A stretch of DNA of 64,000 nt from Candidatus Thiosymbion ectosymbiont of Catanema sp. Cochon2018 (GCA_011392765.1 WYCW01000001.1:372001-436000), one strand, 5' to 3'; positions 7,598-17,479 are shown, numbered from the stretch's first letter. The notes: generated from the sequence alone by a model not told the origin. A program made the numbers and translations.

Positions 7598-7825
7598 ATG
7601 AACGCGGAATATGATGATGAGCTGAACGACGAGCTTCGCGATGAATATGACTTTTCTCAGATGACAGGTGGGGTTCGCGGAAAATATGCCAGACAATATC
7701 ACGAAGGGGTGAAGCTCATTATGCTTGAACCTGATGTGGCAAAAATGTTTCCCGATGCAAAGTCGGTCAATGAAGCCCTAAGAGCTTTGTCAAAAATTAT
7801 TCAACAATACCAAAAAGCTGCCTAA
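7598..7825 (+). CDS. small conserved-type protein, unknown function
   Basis: Starting from the ATG at 7598 this encodes 75 residues: an acidic N-terminus (MNAEYDDELNDELRDEYDFS), a basic middle (GGVRGKYARQY) and a helical tail. The segment YDFSQMTGGVRGKYARQYHEG is the hallmark of small proteins encoded beside toxins or transporters in many bacteria; they are usually annotated as hypothetical. The stop codon lies in GCCTAAC (7820-7826), an attC-type core box, with TTACGCTCC after it, but a second box was not found. The longer upstream reading (from 7394) runs through the intron fragment and is not believed. Confidence 0.6.
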   Translation: MNAEYDDELNDELRDEYDFSQMTGGVRGKYARQYHEGVKLIMLEPDVAKMFPDAKSVNEALRALSKIIQQYQKAA

Positions 7826-8026
7826 CGTTACGCTCCAATCGACCGACCGCATCGAGTCATTAATGGCCGCATGAACCTGTTTACTCCGGAGATTACAACG
7901 CCGCTCGAATTCTTTACGGAGACCGAGGCGTGATCACGACCCCATCATGGTGCGGTTCGTTCTTCACCGCACCTTACGCGCGATGAGCTTTCAAAATTAC
8001 GTAAATGGCGTTTTGGAGTCTACACA

Positions 8027-8134
8027 ATGAATCAACAAAAGCTATTACAAGATGTTGCATCTTTGCCGCCAATTGCGCAACAAGAGGCAATGGATTTTAT
8101 CGCTTTCCTGAAACAACGCTATATTCGGCACACA
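8027..8134 (+). pseudogene. DUF2281-like antitoxin, cut by a MITE
   Basis: The frame MNQQKLLQDVASLPPIAQQE...FIAFLKQRY matches the LP-x-QQE-x-DFIxFLK pattern of DUF2281/VapB-like antitoxins. After codon 35 or so it runs into the MITE at 8137. No toxin follows. Bases 7827-8026 upstream hold no gene that I can see. Confidence 0.6.
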
Positions 8135-8136
8135 TT

Positions 8137-8453
8137 TTTGGAGTGCGCCGGCAAAGCTGCGCGGCCGAATCGAACCCCGGCGACGGAGGATACCGCTGGC
8201 GTTTTCTGGAATCCGGGCGCCAGGTTCCCCACGCGCCGCGGCGACGGCGCTTTCCCCTGGCCGCAACGCCTTGGTCCGAGACGGATGCGTCGCCCAATCC
8301 AAAGCGGCGGCGGGCCAGTAGCCTGGGGCCAACCCCGCGCTTACGGCGGGCACCACGGATTCCGGTAGGGATGGAAGTAAAGTTGTCGCCGCACGCCAAA
8401 ATGTCCGGTGGGTCCTTCCACGATCGGGAGCGGTCCGGAATCTATCAAGAGCC
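8137..8453. mobile_element. MITE-like element, second copy
   Basis: It shares with 6493-6839 the inner inverted end TTTGGAGTGCGCCGGC (8137) and a central GC-rich block containing CCCCACGCGCCGCGGCGACG. Its right outer end (TCCGGAATCTATCAAGAGCC, to 8453) is present, but the left outer end is missing, so it is a one-sided truncated copy. It interrupts the DUF2281-like gene. Confidence 0.6.
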
Positions 8454-8474
8454 AAAGTCTTTTCGGAGTCACCC

Positions 8475-8987
8475 ATGAGATTGAACTGTTACGCCATGTT
8501 TGCCGCGTTCTTAAGCGCATCAGTCGCCCTTGCCGGGAATGTTGCACCGTCCGAGGAATCCATTCGCGAACTGTTTAGGATAACGAATGTCCGGACTGTG
8601 CTTGATCAGATGCTGCCACAGATGGATCTGACCATAAAGGATACGATGAAGAGAGTATTGCAGGAACAAGAGATGAATGCCGCACAGGAGGAGGTTATCG
8701 AGAGGATGACGAAGCGGGTCAGTGAAGTGATGAAAGAAGAGCTCGATTGGGGCCGACTGGAACCTATCTACATTGGTATCTACCGGGAGGCACTCACCCA
8801 AGAAGAAGTGGATGGTATGCTGGAATTCTATCGGACTCCGGCGGGGGAGGCCGTTATCAATAAGATGCCGCTCGTCATGCGGAAATCGATGGCTGCGGTG
8901 CAGCAGCGTATGGGACCGATGATGGAAAAGATGCAGGAGATTCGGGAGAAAGCCCTCACAGAGCTTCAAGAAAAAATGAAGAAATAG
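8475..8987 (+). CDS. DUF2059 family exported protein
   Basis: The 170-residue protein has an N-terminal signal peptide (MRLNCYAMFAAFLSASVALAG). Its helical domain carries the DUF2059 features: IRELFRITNVRTVLDQMLPQM near the start and ALTQEEVDGMLEFYRTPAG in the second half. Proteins of this family are periplasmic and of unknown biochemical role. It is the first gene of the GC-rich chromosomal part and lies 29 bp before argJ on the same strand, so they may be co-transcribed. Confidence 0.85.
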   Translation: MRLNCYAMFAAFLSASVALAGNVAPSEESIRELFRITNVRTVLDQMLPQMDLTIKDTMKRVLQEQEMNAAQEEVIERMTKRVSEVMKEELDWGRLEPIYIGIYREALTQEEVDGMLEFYRTPAGEAVINKMPLVMRKSMAAVQQRMGPMMEKMQEIREKALTELQEKMKK

Positions 8988-9016
8988 ATGGCTGCATCGA
9001 TTCGAACTTCTCACCG

Positions 9017-10228
9017 ATGACTAATCACACAAGCTCCTATCGACCCGTCCCCGGCGTGCTCTTGTCCGCCGCGGCGGCTGGAATCCGCTATCAAGGTCGA
9101 GATGATCTGGTGCTCATGGCGCTGCCCGCAGGTGCCCGCTGCGCGGCGGTTTTTACCCGCAATGCCTTCTGTGCCGCACCCGTCCTGGTAGCGAAACGCC
9201 ACCTGGCGGTCGCCTCCCCTCGTTATCTGCTCATCAACTCGGGTAACGCCAACGCAGGTACCGGCGAGCAGGGGCTCGTGGATGCCGAGGCCAGCTGCGC
9301 CGCGCTCGCCGCTTTGACCGGTTGCCGCGCCGAGGAGGTGTTGTCTTTCTCGACCGGCGTCATCGGCGAAAATCTCCCCTTGGCGAAGCTGAAGGCGGCG
9401 CTGCCCGCATCTCTGGAACGGCTGCGCGAGACCGCCTGGCCCGAGGCGGCGCGGGCCATCATGACCACCGACACTGTCCCCAAGCTGGCCACTCGTCGTT
9501 TTACCGTGGCCGGGCGCACCGCAGTGGTCTCGGGCATGGCCAAGGGCGCGGGCATGATCCGCCCGGATATGGCCACCATGCTCGCCTTTCTCGCCACCGA
9601 CCTGGCAGTGGACCAAGCCCTGCTGCAGGACTGCCTGCGTGCCGCGGTGGAGGTCTCCTTCAACACCATCACCATCGACGGGGATACCTCCACCAATGAT
9701 GCCTGCGTGCTCGCTGCCGCTGGCACCCTGGGCAACGAGCCGTTGGACGATCCGGGGTCGCCGGAGGTTGCGGCCTTTTGCACCACGGTCGAGGCAGTTT
9801 GCCGGGAGCTGGCCACCGCCATCGTGCGCGACGGCGAAGGTGCCACCAAGCTGGTGAAAATACGGGTGGAAGCGGCCCGGGATCTTACCGAGGCGCGCCA
9901 CGTGGCCGATACCATCGCCCATTCCCCGCTGGTCAAGACGGCCCTGTTCGCTTCCGATCCCAACTGGGGACGCATCCTGGCCGCCGTCGGGCGCGCGGGT
10001 GTGGACCGGCTCGACATCGGGGCCGTGCGCATCTGGCTCGGCGACCTGTGTATCGTAAGCCGGGGCGGACGGGATCCGGACTACACCGAGACCGCGGGGC
10101 GGGCGATCATGGAAGAGGAAGAAATCGAAATCAGGGTGACCCTCGGCCGCGGCGAAGCCGCCACCGAGATACTCACCTGCGACCTTTCCTATGATTATGT
10201 GCGCATCAATGCCGAATACCGGACCTGA
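9017..10228 (+). CDS. argJ: bifunctional ornithine acetyltransferase / N-acetylglutamate synthase
   Basis: ArgJ moves the acetyl group from N-acetylornithine to glutamate in the cyclic arginine pathway, and in some bacteria also acetylates glutamate from acetyl-CoA. The 403-residue length is normal. The self-cleavage motif KGAGMIRPDMATML is intact; the protein is expected to cleave between Ala186 and Thr187, with Thr187 as the nucleophile of the beta chain. The N-terminal NSGNANAGTG and C-terminal SDPNWGRILAAVGRAG blocks are also present. An argA-type synthase is encoded at 39432-40775, so glutamate acetylation may be duplicated. Confidence 0.95.
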   Translation: MTNHTSSYRPVPGVLLSAAAAGIRYQGRDDLVLMALPAGARCAAVFTRNAFCAAPVLVAKRHLAVASPRYLLINSGNANAGTGEQGLVDAEASCAALAALTGCRAEEVLSFSTGVIGENLPLAKLKAALPASLERLRETAWPEAARAIMTTDTVPKLATRRFTVAGRTAVVSGMAKGAGMIRPDMATMLAFLATDLAVDQALLQDCLRAAVEVSFNTITIDGDTSTNDACVLAAAGTLGNEPLDDPGSPEVAAFCTTVEAVCRELATAIVRDGEGATKLVKIRVEAARDLTEARHVADTIAHSPLVKTALFASDPNWGRILAAVGRAGVDRLDIGAVRIWLGDLCIVSRGGRDPDYTETAGRAIMEEEEIEIRVTLGRGEAATEILTCDLSYDYVRINAEYRT

Positions 10229-10275
10229 CAAAAGACACGAACCCTCATTTGTGTCCTTTCGTACCTTTCGTGGTT

Positions 10276-10387
10276 CCTATTCCCCGCGCCCGCGGAACTT
10301 GGAGGGCTTCGACCATGGCCGGGCTCAGGTGCAGCTCCTATTCCCCGCGCCCGCGGAACTTGGATTCATCATTCCGTATTCATCATT
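10276..10387. repeat. 28-bp direct repeats and TTCATCATT tract
   Basis: Two identical 28-bp units starting CCTATTCCCCGCGCCCGCGG lie at 10276-10303 and 10337-10364. A run of ATTCATC words follows to about 10399. No gene is visible between argJ and the glycosyltransferase remnant. Confidence 0.7.
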
Positions 10388-11226
10388 CATCATTCATCAT
10401 TTTCCAGTACCTCCAGATAGCGTTCGGCGCTTTTGGCCTGGGTGTAATCGGCGACCGCGGCCTTCAGCACCTCCGGCGGCAACGGATGGTCCAGGGTCTC
10501 GGCTATGGCGCGGCTCAGGGCCTGTGTGTCTCCGACCGGGACCAGGGGGCCGTACCTGCCGCCGTCCAGCAGCTCATGCGGGCCGCTGGGACAATCCGTC
10601 GCCACTACCGGGGTGCCCAAGGCCATGGCCTCCGTGAGCACATTGGGAGATCCCTCCCAACGGGACGAAAGCACGAACAGGTCCGCGCGGGCCAGGAAGG
10701 GATAGGGATTGGTCCGGAAGCCGGGCAGATCCACGTCGGCGGCGATTTCCAGTTCCGCGCTCAGTGCTTCGAGCTGCCGCCAGTCTGCTGCCTTCGCCCA
10801 GGATCACCAGTCGGCAGGGACGTTCTCTGCGGACCTGGGTGAAGGCGCGGATCAGGGTCGGGAAGTCCTTTTGGTACTGTAAGCGGCCGGCACCGACGAT
10901 GACCGGCGGCTGGCCGGGCCGGAGCCAGGCATGATCGCAGGGCGCGGCGGCCATCCCGGAAAGCTCCGGCGTAATCACGGGGTTACGAATGACCTGGATG
11001 CGCGCGCGATCCCGGCGATGCGCGCGGTGTCGTCGGCGCCCCCCGCGGAGATCGCCACGATCCGGTCCACTCGTGGATAGAGCCGGCGGATCGGCCCGAA
11101 TCGCAACCAGCGCACGACGGTGCCCTTTTCCGCCATGGCGGTGGAGAGGTGGGTACCCAGGCGCATGACAATCCGGGTATCGGTACCCGCCAGCCCCCGC
11201 GCCAGGACCGCCGCACACCTCAACAA
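10388..11226 (-). pseudogene. glycosyltransferase family 4, frameshifted and 5'-truncated
   Basis: Three reverse-strand frames must be joined to read one GT4 enzyme: ARGLAGTDTRIVMRLGTHLS (from about 11200), then GQPPVIVGAGRLQYQKDFPT with LVILGEGS (about 10920-10780), then DLFVLSSRWEGSPNVLTEAM and LGTPVVATDCPSGPHELL (10734-10388). The E-x7-E donor-sugar motif is in the last part. Two frameshifts and the loss of the N-terminal end at about 11220, where a dispersed repeat begins, make it non-functional. Confidence 0.8.
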
Positions 11227-11278
11227 TCAGTGGCTTAGAGTCGCTCGATTGGTGAAAATACCTATTTTCACGGTGCCC
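11216..11278. repeat. partial copy of the 99-bp MITE at 27242
   Basis: The stretch CACACCTCAACAATCA...GGTGCCC matches, in inverse orientation, the right part of the element at 27242-27340. It lies exactly where the glycosyltransferase gene is broken. Confidence 0.65.
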
Positions 11279-11473
11279 TTATACGCGCTGTATGCGCACG
11301 ATTTGCCCGCCTCGAAGCCGGGTGAAGCCTCCGATGCCGCCGCAGCGCGGACCCCTCACAACACTCACGACATCAATACCCTTTTGTTCATCGTTCCCTT
11401 GACTTATTATCTTCCCCCCGCTTTGGGAAACGTCACGGCGGGGGCAGTGCTTCGAGTACCAAGGGGGTTGCAT

Positions 11474-13828
11474 TTGAGCACACATACGAGAGCAGGCCGG
11501 TCGGGAAGGCTACTACTCCGGCTGATGCTGATTATCGCCTTGCTGACACTGGCCACATCCGTGCTCGCAGACGAGTTCCGGATCTCCGATATCCGGGTAG
11601 AAGGGCTGCAGCGCATTGCCGCCGGTACCGTCTTCAATTATCTCCCGGTCCGGGTCGGGGACACGACGACGGACGCTGTCACCACACGCATCATCCGCAC
11701 CCTCTATGCAACGGGTTTCTTCGAGGACGTGCGGGTAGAGCGGGATCGGACGGTGCTGGTAGTGTGGGTCCGGGAACGACCGGCTATCGCCGAGATCGAC
11801 ATCTCGGGCAACCAGACCCTCGAAACCGAGGCGCTGAAGGCCGCACTCAAGGACATCGGGCTCGTGGAGGGTCGGACCTTCGACCGCTCGCTCCTGGATC
11901 GGATCGAGCTGGAGCTCGAACGCCAATACTATGCGCTGGGGAGGTATGGGGTCGAGATTCAATCCACGGTATCGCCGCTGCAACGCAACCGGGTCGCCGT
12001 GTCCATCGACATTACCGAGGGCCTGACGGCCCGCATCAAGCAGATCAATATCATCGGTAACCGGGACTTCGGGGAAGAAGAGTTGCTCGATCTGTTCAAG
12101 CTCGGCCGCACCACATGGCATTCCTTCTACTCGAAGAACGATCAGTACTCCAAGCAGAAGCTCAGCGGGGATTTGGAGACCCTGCGTTCCTTCTATCTCG
12201 ACCGCGGATATATCAAATTCGAGACCAAATCGACCCAGGTCTCCATCAGTGCCGACAAGAAAGACATCTATGTGACCATCGGTATCGATGAGGGAGACGT
12301 CTACAAAATCAGCGACATGAAGCTGGCCGGAGAACCGTCGGTACCGGTCGAGCAGCTCTTCCCGTTGATCCATATGCGGCGGGGGGATATCTTCTCCCGC
12401 AAGGTCACTACCGAAAGCGCGGAGCGGATCTCTAAAAAGCTGGGCGACGAAGGCTACGCCTTCGCCAACGTCAACACGATTCCTGAAATCGACGAGAAGA
12501 CTAAGCAAGTCGCGGTGACCTTTTTCGTGGATCCGGGCAAGCGCGTCTATGTCCGGCGGGTCAACACCAAGGGCAACACCCGCACGCGTGACGAGGTATT
12601 GCGCCGCGAGATCGGCCAGCTGGAGGCGGCCTGGTTCTCGGCGGCGCGGGTTGGGCAATCCCGAGAGCGTCTCCAGCGGTTGGGTTATTTCGAGGAGGTG
12701 AATGTCGAAACGCCGGCGGTTCCCGGCTCAGCGGACGAGGTAGACGTGAACGTATCGGTGGTTGAAAAGGACTCGGCCAGTCTCCTCGCCGGTGTCGGCT
12801 ACTCTCAGTCCCAGGGTATTATCTTCAACACCAGCGTCACCCAAAACAACTTCTTGGGGACCGGCAAGAAGGTTTCCTTCGCCTTTAACAACAGCCGTTC
12901 CAACCGCAATTACCGTCTCGCCTATACCAACCCTTATTTTACGATAGACGGCATCAGTCGGGGCTTCGATCTCTTCTATCGAGAAACGGATTTCCGGAAA
13001 TTAAACAGCGTCGACTACCTCACGGATGTCGGGGTTGCCGCCATGAATTTTGGTCTGCCGATCACGGACACCAGCCGTGCGGGTCTTGGAATCCGTTACC
13101 GGTACACTAAATTCAGTGCGGGGAATTCGGTGTTGGCGCAGACGTTCGAAACCGATCATGGTACTCAGTTTAACGATTTTCTGGCGACTGCGAGCTATAC
13201 GGACGATTCGCGTGACAAGGCGATCTTCCCCACCAAGGGCAGCATCCAGTCCTTGCGGGCGGAGGTATCGGTGCCGGGCAGCGATTTGCAGTTCTTCCGG
13301 TTGACCTATACGCATCGCCGGTACATTCCTTTGATCCGGCACTTTGTCTTGTCCCTGAAGGCGAATCTGGGTTATGGCGAAGGCTTGGGCGACACCGAGA
13401 CCCTTCCGTTCTTTGAGAATTTTTTCGCCGGTGGTCCGGGATCGGTCCGGGGCTGGAAGGAAAACACACTGGGGCCACGGGAAACCACCCTTGATGAGAA
13501 TCCTTTGGGCGGTAACATAAAGATCGCCGGCGGTATGGAGATCTTCGCACCCCCACCCCTCGAAGGCGAGTTTGCCAAGACCCTGCGGTTCGGGGCTTTT
13601 TTCGATTTCGGCAACGTATGGACTACCAGCAATCCGAAGGACTCTAACCTGGAGCCGCTGGTGACTCCCACGGAGTTCAGTCTGAACGACATCCGCTATT
13701 CCGCCGGTCTGTCCCTTACCTGGTTATCACCCGTCGGTGCTCTGTCGGCCAGTGTCGCCTATCCATTCAATGACAAGACCGGGGATAAGACGCAGATGTT
13801 CCAGTTCAGTGTCGGGCAGACGTTCTGA
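11474..13828 (+). CDS. bamA: outer membrane protein assembly factor BamA
   Basis: BamA is the central barrel of the machine that folds beta-barrel proteins into the outer membrane. I choose TTG 11474 because AAGGGGG at 11461-11467 is a good ribosome site and it gives a normal signal peptide (LLLRLMLIIALLTLATSVLA); ATG 11525 is an alternative. Five POTRA domains follow from FRISDIRVEGLQRI, then the barrel. VRGW near GGPGSVRGWKE is the conserved loop 6 VRGF/Y-type motif, and the chain ends in QFSVGQTF with a terminal Phe. Length is 784 residues. skp starts 18 bp downstream. Confidence 0.95.
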   Translation: MSTHTRAGRSGRLLLRLMLIIALLTLATSVLADEFRISDIRVEGLQRIAAGTVFNYLPVRVGDTTTDAVTTRIIRTLYATGFFEDVRVERDRTVLVVWVRERPAIAEIDISGNQTLETEALKAALKDIGLVEGRTFDRSLLDRIELELERQYYALGRYGVEIQSTVSPLQRNRVAVSIDITEGLTARIKQINIIGNRDFGEEELLDLFKLGRTTWHSFYSKNDQYSKQKLSGDLETLRSFYLDRGYIKFETKSTQVSISADKKDIYVTIGIDEGDVYKISDMKLAGEPSVPVEQLFPLIHMRRGDIFSRKVTTESAERISKKLGDEGYAFANVNTIPEIDEKTKQVAVTFFVDPGKRVYVRRVNTKGNTRTRDEVLRREIGQLEAAWFSAARVGQSRERLQRLGYFEEVNVETPAVPGSADEVDVNVSVVEKDSASLLAGVGYSQSQGIIFNTSVTQNNFLGTGKKVSFAFNNSRSNRNYRLAYTNPYFTIDGISRGFDLFYRETDFRKLNSVDYLTDVGVAAMNFGLPITDTSRAGLGIRYRYTKFSAGNSVLAQTFETDHGTQFNDFLATASYTDDSRDKAIFPTKGSIQSLRAEVSVPGSDLQFFRLTYTHRRYIPLIRHFVLSLKANLGYGEGLGDTETLPFFENFFAGGPGSVRGWKENTLGPRETTLDENPLGGNIKIAGGMEIFAPPPLEGEFAKTLRFGAFFDFGNVWTTSNPKDSNLEPLVTPTEFSLNDIRYSAGLSLTWLSPVGALSASVAYPFNDKTGDKTQMFQFSVGQTF

Positions 13829-13845
13829 CCGGAGGTGACGACCAA

Positions 13846-14361
13846 GTGAACGGATTTGTCAGTACCTTGATCGGTCTTGGCCTCTGTATATCGGGGGCCG
13901 CGCTACCCGCTGCCGACTATGTAATCGCGGTAATCGATCCCACCCGCATCGTCGAGCAGTCGCCCCAATATGAGGCCGCGCGCGCGCAGCTGAAGCGGGA
14001 GGTCGGTGATCGGGAGCAAAAGCTCGCCGAGCAGAAAAAACAGCTTACCGAGCTGCGGCAAAAGCTCGAGCGCGATGCGGCACGGATGAGCGAAGAGGAA
14101 CTGCAACGCCTCAAGACCGACATTCGCAATCGGGATCGCAAGGTCAAGTACGCCCAAGCCGAATTTCGCGAAGATCTTTCCCTGCGCCAAAACGAGCTGC
14201 GCACCAAGCTGGTCAAGCAGGTCAAAGAGGTGGTCGCGGAGCTGGCGCGCGAAGAAGAAATCGACCTGATCCTAAGCGAAGGTCTGATCTATGTCAGCAA
14301 GCGCATTGATATCTCCGACCAGGTCATCGCGCGTTTGCGAGAGAAGTTCGAGACCAGGTAA
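13846..14361 (+). CDS. skp: periplasmic chaperone Skp/OmpH
   Basis: Skp holds unfolded outer membrane proteins in the periplasm and hands them to BamA. The 171-residue protein starts at GTG 13846 after GGAGGTGA (13831-13838). It has a signal peptide ending near ALPAADY, then IAVIDPTRIVEQSPQ, and a long charged helical region (EQKLAEQKKQLTELRQKLE) that forms the tentacles, closing with the LILSEGLIYVSKRIDIS strand segment. It sits between bamA and lpxD, the classical gammaproteobacterial order. Confidence 0.93.
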   Translation: MNGFVSTLIGLGLCISGAALPAADYVIAVIDPTRIVEQSPQYEAARAQLKREVGDREQKLAEQKKQLTELRQKLERDAARMSEEELQRLKTDIRNRDRKVKYAQAEFREDLSLRQNELRTKLVKQVKEVVAELAREEEIDLILSEGLIYVSKRIDISDQVIARLREKFETR

Positions 14362-14386
14362 GGGCCTTGCGGGCTTTCCAAGGGTA

Positions 14387-15433
14387 ATGGCGATCAAGCT
14401 TCAGGAACTGGCGGGGCGTCTCGGCGTCGAGCTGCGCGGAGACGGGGAGCGGTACGTGCATCGGGTCGAGACCCTCGTTCGGGCCGATGATGCCAGTCTG
14501 TGTTTCTTCGGGGACCGCAAGTATCGGGCCGAACTGAGCGCGACCCGTGCGGCAGCGGTGATCCTGGCGGAACCGGACGTAGAGTTCTGCCCGGTCGCGG
14601 TTCTAGTGAGCACGAATCCTTACCTCGCTTACGCCCAGGCGGCGCAGCTGCTGTATCCCGAACCCGCCGTGACCGGGGGGCTTCACCCCAGCGCGGTCGT
14701 GGCCCCCGATGCCTGTATTGATCCATCCGCCTGGATCGGTGCCATGGTGGTAGTGGAGGAGGGTGCTGAAATCGGACCACGGGTCTTTGCGGGACCGGGC
14801 AGCATTATCGGTTCCGGGTGCCGTATCGATGAGGATAGTCGGTTAGTCGCGAGGGTTACCTTATGCACAGGGACCCAGGTCGGGAAGCGGGTATTGATAC
14901 ACCCCGGTGCGGTCATCGGGCGCGAAGGATTCGGTTTCGCGAAAGACGGCGAACGTTGGGTACGCATCCCTCAGTTGGGGAGGGTACGGCTCGGCGATGA
15001 TGTGGAGATCGGGGCCAACACCACGGTTGACCGGGGTGCCCTCGAGGATACACTGATCGCCGACGGGGTGAAGCTGGATAACCTCATCCAGATCGGACAC
15101 AACTGCCATATCGGCGAAAACACCGCAATAGCGGCCTGCTCCGGGATCTCCGGCTCTACCAGGATCGGCAGCAATTGCACCATCGCCGGTGCCGTAGGTA
15201 TGGCGGGGCATCTTACGATCGGGGACGATGTCCATTTCACGGGGATGGCCATGGTTACCCGCTCTGTTACCGAGCCCGGACTTTACAGCAGCGGAATTCC
15301 GGCCATGCCGAACGCGCAGTGGCGACGCAACCTGGCCAGATTCCGGCGCCTCGACGGGTTCGCCCGACGCCTCAAGAGCTTGGAAGAAAAACAAGATCAA
15401 ACCAACATCGAGCTGCAACAGGAGCCTGAATAA
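14387..15433 (+). CDS. lpxD: UDP-3-O-acylglucosamine N-acyltransferase
   Basis: LpxD adds the second acyl chain in lipid A synthesis. The start ATG 14387 gives MAIKLQELAGRLGVELRG, the usual LpxD N-terminus; the longer upstream reading overlaps skp and is unlikely. The uridine-binding N-domain is followed by a left-handed beta-helix of hexapeptides (IGPRVFAGPGSIIGSG and others). The catalytic His lies in LIQIGHNCHIGENT. The C-terminal helix RRLKSLEEK completes the 348-residue protein. Confidence 0.95.
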   Translation: MAIKLQELAGRLGVELRGDGERYVHRVETLVRADDASLCFFGDRKYRAELSATRAAAVILAEPDVEFCPVAVLVSTNPYLAYAQAAQLLYPEPAVTGGLHPSAVVAPDACIDPSAWIGAMVVVEEGAEIGPRVFAGPGSIIGSGCRIDEDSRLVARVTLCTGTQVGKRVLIHPGAVIGREGFGFAKDGERWVRIPQLGRVRLGDDVEIGANTTVDRGALEDTLIADGVKLDNLIQIGHNCHIGENTAIAACSGISGSTRIGSNCTIAGAVGMAGHLTIGDDVHFTGMAMVTRSVTEPGLYSSGIPAMPNAQWRRNLARFRRLDGFARRLKSLEEKQDQTNIELQQEPE

Positions 15434-15516
15434 GAGCTTGTCTGACTTGCGCGTTCGTAGCGTGGGATCGAGGTAGATTTTCCGCTCGATTGAAGCGAAT
15501 AGTGGACCTATTTAAG

Positions 15517-15655
15517 GGCTGTCTAAAAAAAGACCGTAGGCGTAGGCTGGGTTGAGGAACGAAACCCAGCGTTTACGGGCAAGCCTGGCTTGCCGGGTCT
15601 CGTCCCTCGACCCGGCCTACCGGCTTAAAATCAACGTGTTAGTTTTTAGACAGCC
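15517..15655. mobile_element. MITE-like element with GGCTGTCTAAAAA ends, 139 bp
   Basis: A 13-bp perfect inverted repeat (GGCTGTCTAAAAA at 15517, complement ending at 15655) bounds a non-coding centre. It lies in the lpxD-fabZ gap, which is normally short. Partial relatives occur at 32483-32570 and 57275-57420, sharing the CCCAGCGTTTACGGGCAAGC block with the latter. Confidence 0.7.
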
Positions 15656-15799
15656 TCTTAACGAAATCGAGCGGGAAATCTGATCGGCCTCCTCGATTCC
15701 GCAGTAGAACAGTCGTAAGGCAGACAGGCTCTAAAGGCCGGGATCGGCGCCTGCCGATCCACGGACGGCAGCTGGTCCCCGGGAATGTCGGAGGTAGCA

Positions 15800-16243
15800 T
15801 TGAGTACAATGGATATCCACAAGGTGTTGAGCCTGTTGCCGCACCGCTATCCCTTTCTGTTGATCGACCGTGTGGTCGACTACCAGGAGAATCAATATCT
15901 GATCGCGTTCAAGAACGTAACCGTCAACGAACCCTTTTTCGCCGGCCATTTCCCGACGCGACCGGTCATGCCGGGGGTCCTGATCATCGAGTCCCTGGCC
16001 CAGGCTACCGGTCTGCTCGCCATGAAGTCACGTCCGGACGAGGTGGGAGAGAAGGCGCTCTATTACTTCGTGGGGATCGACAAGGCCCGTTTTAAACGCA
16101 CGGTAGAGCCCGGCGACCGGCTGACCCTCGAGGTGCACCTCAACAAGGTGCGCCAGGGGATCTGGCGCTTCAGCGGCAAGGCCCATGTGGATGGCGAGAT
16201 TGCCGCTACCGCTGACATCATGTGTACGGCCCGGGACTTTTGA
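15800..16243 (+). CDS. fabZ: 3-hydroxyacyl-ACP dehydratase FabZ
   Basis: FabZ dehydrates 3-hydroxyacyl-ACP in fatty acid synthesis and competes with lipid A synthesis for substrate. The hot-dog fold motifs are [12 protein letters not shown] and [23 protein letters not shown], with the catalytic His and Glu. TTG 15800 is chosen because it gives the common N-terminus (M)STMDIHKVL after GGAGGT at 15790-15795; ATG 15785 and ATG 15809 are alternatives. The stop codon overlaps the lpxA start (TTGA), so translation is coupled. Confidence 0.93.
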   Translation: MSTMDIHKVLSLLPHRYPFLLIDRVVDYQENQYLIAFKNVTVNEPFFAGHFPTRPVMPGVLIIESLAQATGLLAMKSRPDEVGEKALYYFVGIDKARFKRTVEPGDRLTLEVHLNKVRQGIWRFSGKAHVDGEIAATADIMCTARDF

Positions 16244-17010
16244 GCACGATTCATCCCACCGCGGTCATCGATGTGGCCGCCGAGCTGGATTCCGACGTCA
16301 CGGTAGGTCCCTATACCGTCATCGGTCCGTGGGTACAGGTGGGGGCCCGCAGCAACATTGGCCCCCATGTGGTGATCCGCGGACCGACCCGCATCGGGGC
16401 CGACAATCGGATTTTTCAGTTCGCCTCGGTAGGCGATGACCCCCAGGACAAGAAATACGGTGGTGAAGAGACCTTTCTTACGATCGGCGACGGCAATGTA
16501 ATCCGCGAGTACACGACCCTGAACCGGGGCACGGTGCAGGACACAGGGGAAACCCGTATCGGCAGCGGTAACCTCTTCATGGCCTACAGCCATGTCGCCC
16601 ATGATTGTCGCATCGGCGACCAGATAGTCATGGCCAACGCGGCCTCCCTTGCCGGTCACGTCGAGGTCCAGGACCGGGCTGTCCTCGGGGGCTTCACCAT
16701 TGTCCACCAATTCTGCCGGATCGGGGCCCATTGCTTCTGTGCCATGGGTTCGGTCGTCACCAAAGATGTCCCACCCTATGTAATCATCGGCGGCCATCCG
16801 GCCCAGCCTCACGGCATCAACAGTGAGGGGCTGCGACGCTGGCAGGTGGGCGCGGATACCATCCAGCAACTCAAGAATGCATATCGAATGCTCTACATGT
16901 CCAACCGCAAGTTGGAGGATGCCGTGGCAGCGATGCGTGCATTGGGCAATGCACAGGTGGACCAACTCGCGGACTTCGTCGCCGACCGATCCCGCGGCAT
17001 CGTGCGGTGA
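16240..17010 (+). CDS. lpxA: UDP-N-acetylglucosamine O-acyltransferase
   Basis: LpxA makes the first committed acyl transfer of lipid A. The TTG at 16240 overlaps the fabZ stop and gives (M)[10 protein letters not shown], the family start; the protein is then 256 residues, close to 262 in E. coli. The left-handed beta-helix repeats are clear ([20 protein letters not shown]-like), the loop NRGT is present, and the catalytic His is in [11 protein letters not shown]. The C-terminal helical domain is complete. Confidence 0.95.
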   Translation: MSTIHPTAVIDVAAELDSDVTVGPYTVIGPWVQVGARSNIGPHVVIRGPTRIGADNRIFQFASVGDDPQDKKYGGEETFLTIGDGNVIREYTTLNRGTVQDTGETRIGSGNLFMAYSHVAHDCRIGDQIVMANAASLAGHVEVQDRAVLGGFTIVHQFCRIGAHCFCAMGSVVTKDVPPYVIIGGHPAQPHGINSEGLRRWQVGADTIQQLKNAYRMLYMSNRKLEDAVAAMRALGNAQVDQLADFVADRSRGIVR

Positions 17011-17041
17011 AGCAAGGAAAAACCTGAAAAAGGTAAGGTAG

Positions 17042-17422
<381 letters not shown>

Positions 17423-17479
17423 ATAATCGAAGGACCCGACATGGGAAACGTTTCTATTATATACGCACAGGTGTACTAG

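Noticed and set aside
11120-11473. N-terminal extension of BamA by 118 codons
   Set aside because: It covers the glycosyltransferase remnant and a dispersed repeat and lacks a signal peptide; TTG 11474 has a ribosome site and a signal peptide.
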